Shown piece by piece: positions 14,410 to 14,670 of a stretch of 14,670 bases of DNA. The notes beneath the pieces are model-generated. The model was not told where the DNA came from and did no database searches. It was given only the letters and a program-made list of their open reading frames with translations. Each line of letters begins with the position of its first letter. Positions within the stretch are counted from its first letter, which is position 1. This stretch comes from Firmicutes bacterium UBA4981 (lineage in GTDB: Bacteria; Bacillota; SHA-98; UBA4971). The stretch spans positions 47,036 to 61,705 of the forward strand of contig DGZL01000053.1 in the NCBI GenBank assembly GCA_002398515.1, in the 5' to 3' direction. Both the position numbers and the translations under genes were made by a program.

Positions 14410-14670
14410 ATGACGTTACCAGAGCTAAGTCCGGAAGCCAAGAGAGCAGCCCTGAAGAAAGCCCAGGAGATGCGCTCGAAGAGAGCCAGAGTCCGCGAGG
14501 AGCTCAAGCAGGGCCGGCTCACCTTGGAGGAAGTCTTGGATAGTGCTGATGATGCAGTAATATCCAGGATGCGTGTGTCTTATCTGTTAGAATCCTTGCC
14601 CAGAATCGGAAAAGCGAGAAGCCGTAAGGTTATGGAAGAGATCGGTATACACCAATCCAGGAGGGAGCAG
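14410..14670 (+). CDS. Integration host factor, actinobacterial type (mIHF-like), 3' truncated by window
   Basis: The 87 visible residues run to the window edge without a stop. They match the layout of mycobacterial IHF (mIHF): TLPELSPEAKRAALKKAQ, a basic helix SKRARVREELKQG, LEEVLDSADD, then MRVSYLLESLPRIGKARSRK and VMEEIGIHQSRR. The central LPRIGKARSRKVMEEIGI is a helix-hairpin-helix/H2TH-type DNA-binding motif. In actinobacteria this protein binds and bends DNA and sits directly before gmk. Here it follows yicC in a Firmicutes-like operon, the place normally held by remA/DUF370. The start is fixed by a strong ribosome binding site. Roughly the last 15-20 residues should lie beyond the window. 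Family recognition is from remembered sequence, not a search. Confidence 0.85.
   Translation, partial: MTLPELSPEAKRAALKKAQEMRSKRARVREELKQGRLTLEEVLDSADDAVISRMRVSYLLESLPRIGKARSRKVMEEIGIHQSRREQ

Overview
The window looks like chromosomal DNA of a Gram-positive, probably spore-forming Bacillota (Clostridia-like or a deep-branching relative). Three things point that way. The order queA-tgt-yajC followed by secD-secF is a familiar Firmicutes block. The run Ca2+-ATPase / rqcH / double P-loop ATPase / yicC resembles the clostridial neighbourhood upstream of gmk-rpoZ. A small protein resembles the N-terminus of the sporulation protease YabG. Strong AGGAGG-type ribosome binding sites and frequent GTG/TTG starts fit. 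Base composition is balanced by eye; nothing was computed and no species is claimed.

Left block (about 1-4000, plus strand): cytidine deaminase, queA and tgt (queuosine modification of tRNA), yajC (Sec accessory subunit), then a secreted protein of unknown function whose two parts resemble an NTF2-like fold and a DUF4352-like fold. A rho-independent terminator closes it at 3971-4001.

Middle insertion (4063-5300): two small minus-strand genes, one an isolated YabG N-terminal-like domain and one unrecognised. About 640 bases without a convincing gene follow. They contain several hairpins and two near-identical 30-base repeats whose loops are both complementary to the segment between them. A perfect consensus promoter (TTGACA, 17 bases, TATAAT) then drives secD-secF.

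Right block: secD-secF (plus) ends in a terminator whose hairpin lies inside the last codons of a convergent P2-type Ca2+-ATPase (minus). rqcH (ribosome quality control) diverges from the ATPase with its own promoter and overlaps, tail to tail, a minus-strand protein with two P-loops. After about 300 non-coding bases come yicC (endoribonuclease family) and a gene truncated by the window edge. That last gene encodes an actinobacterial-type integration host factor (mIHF-like), where Firmicutes usually carry remA/DUF370.

Most of the window is conserved housekeeping: tRNA modification, protein export, ion transport and ribosome rescue. No defence island, CRISPR array, transposon or rRNA/tRNA gene was seen. 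The least explained parts are the 4063-5300 insertion, the mIHF-like gene at the right edge and the double P-loop protein.
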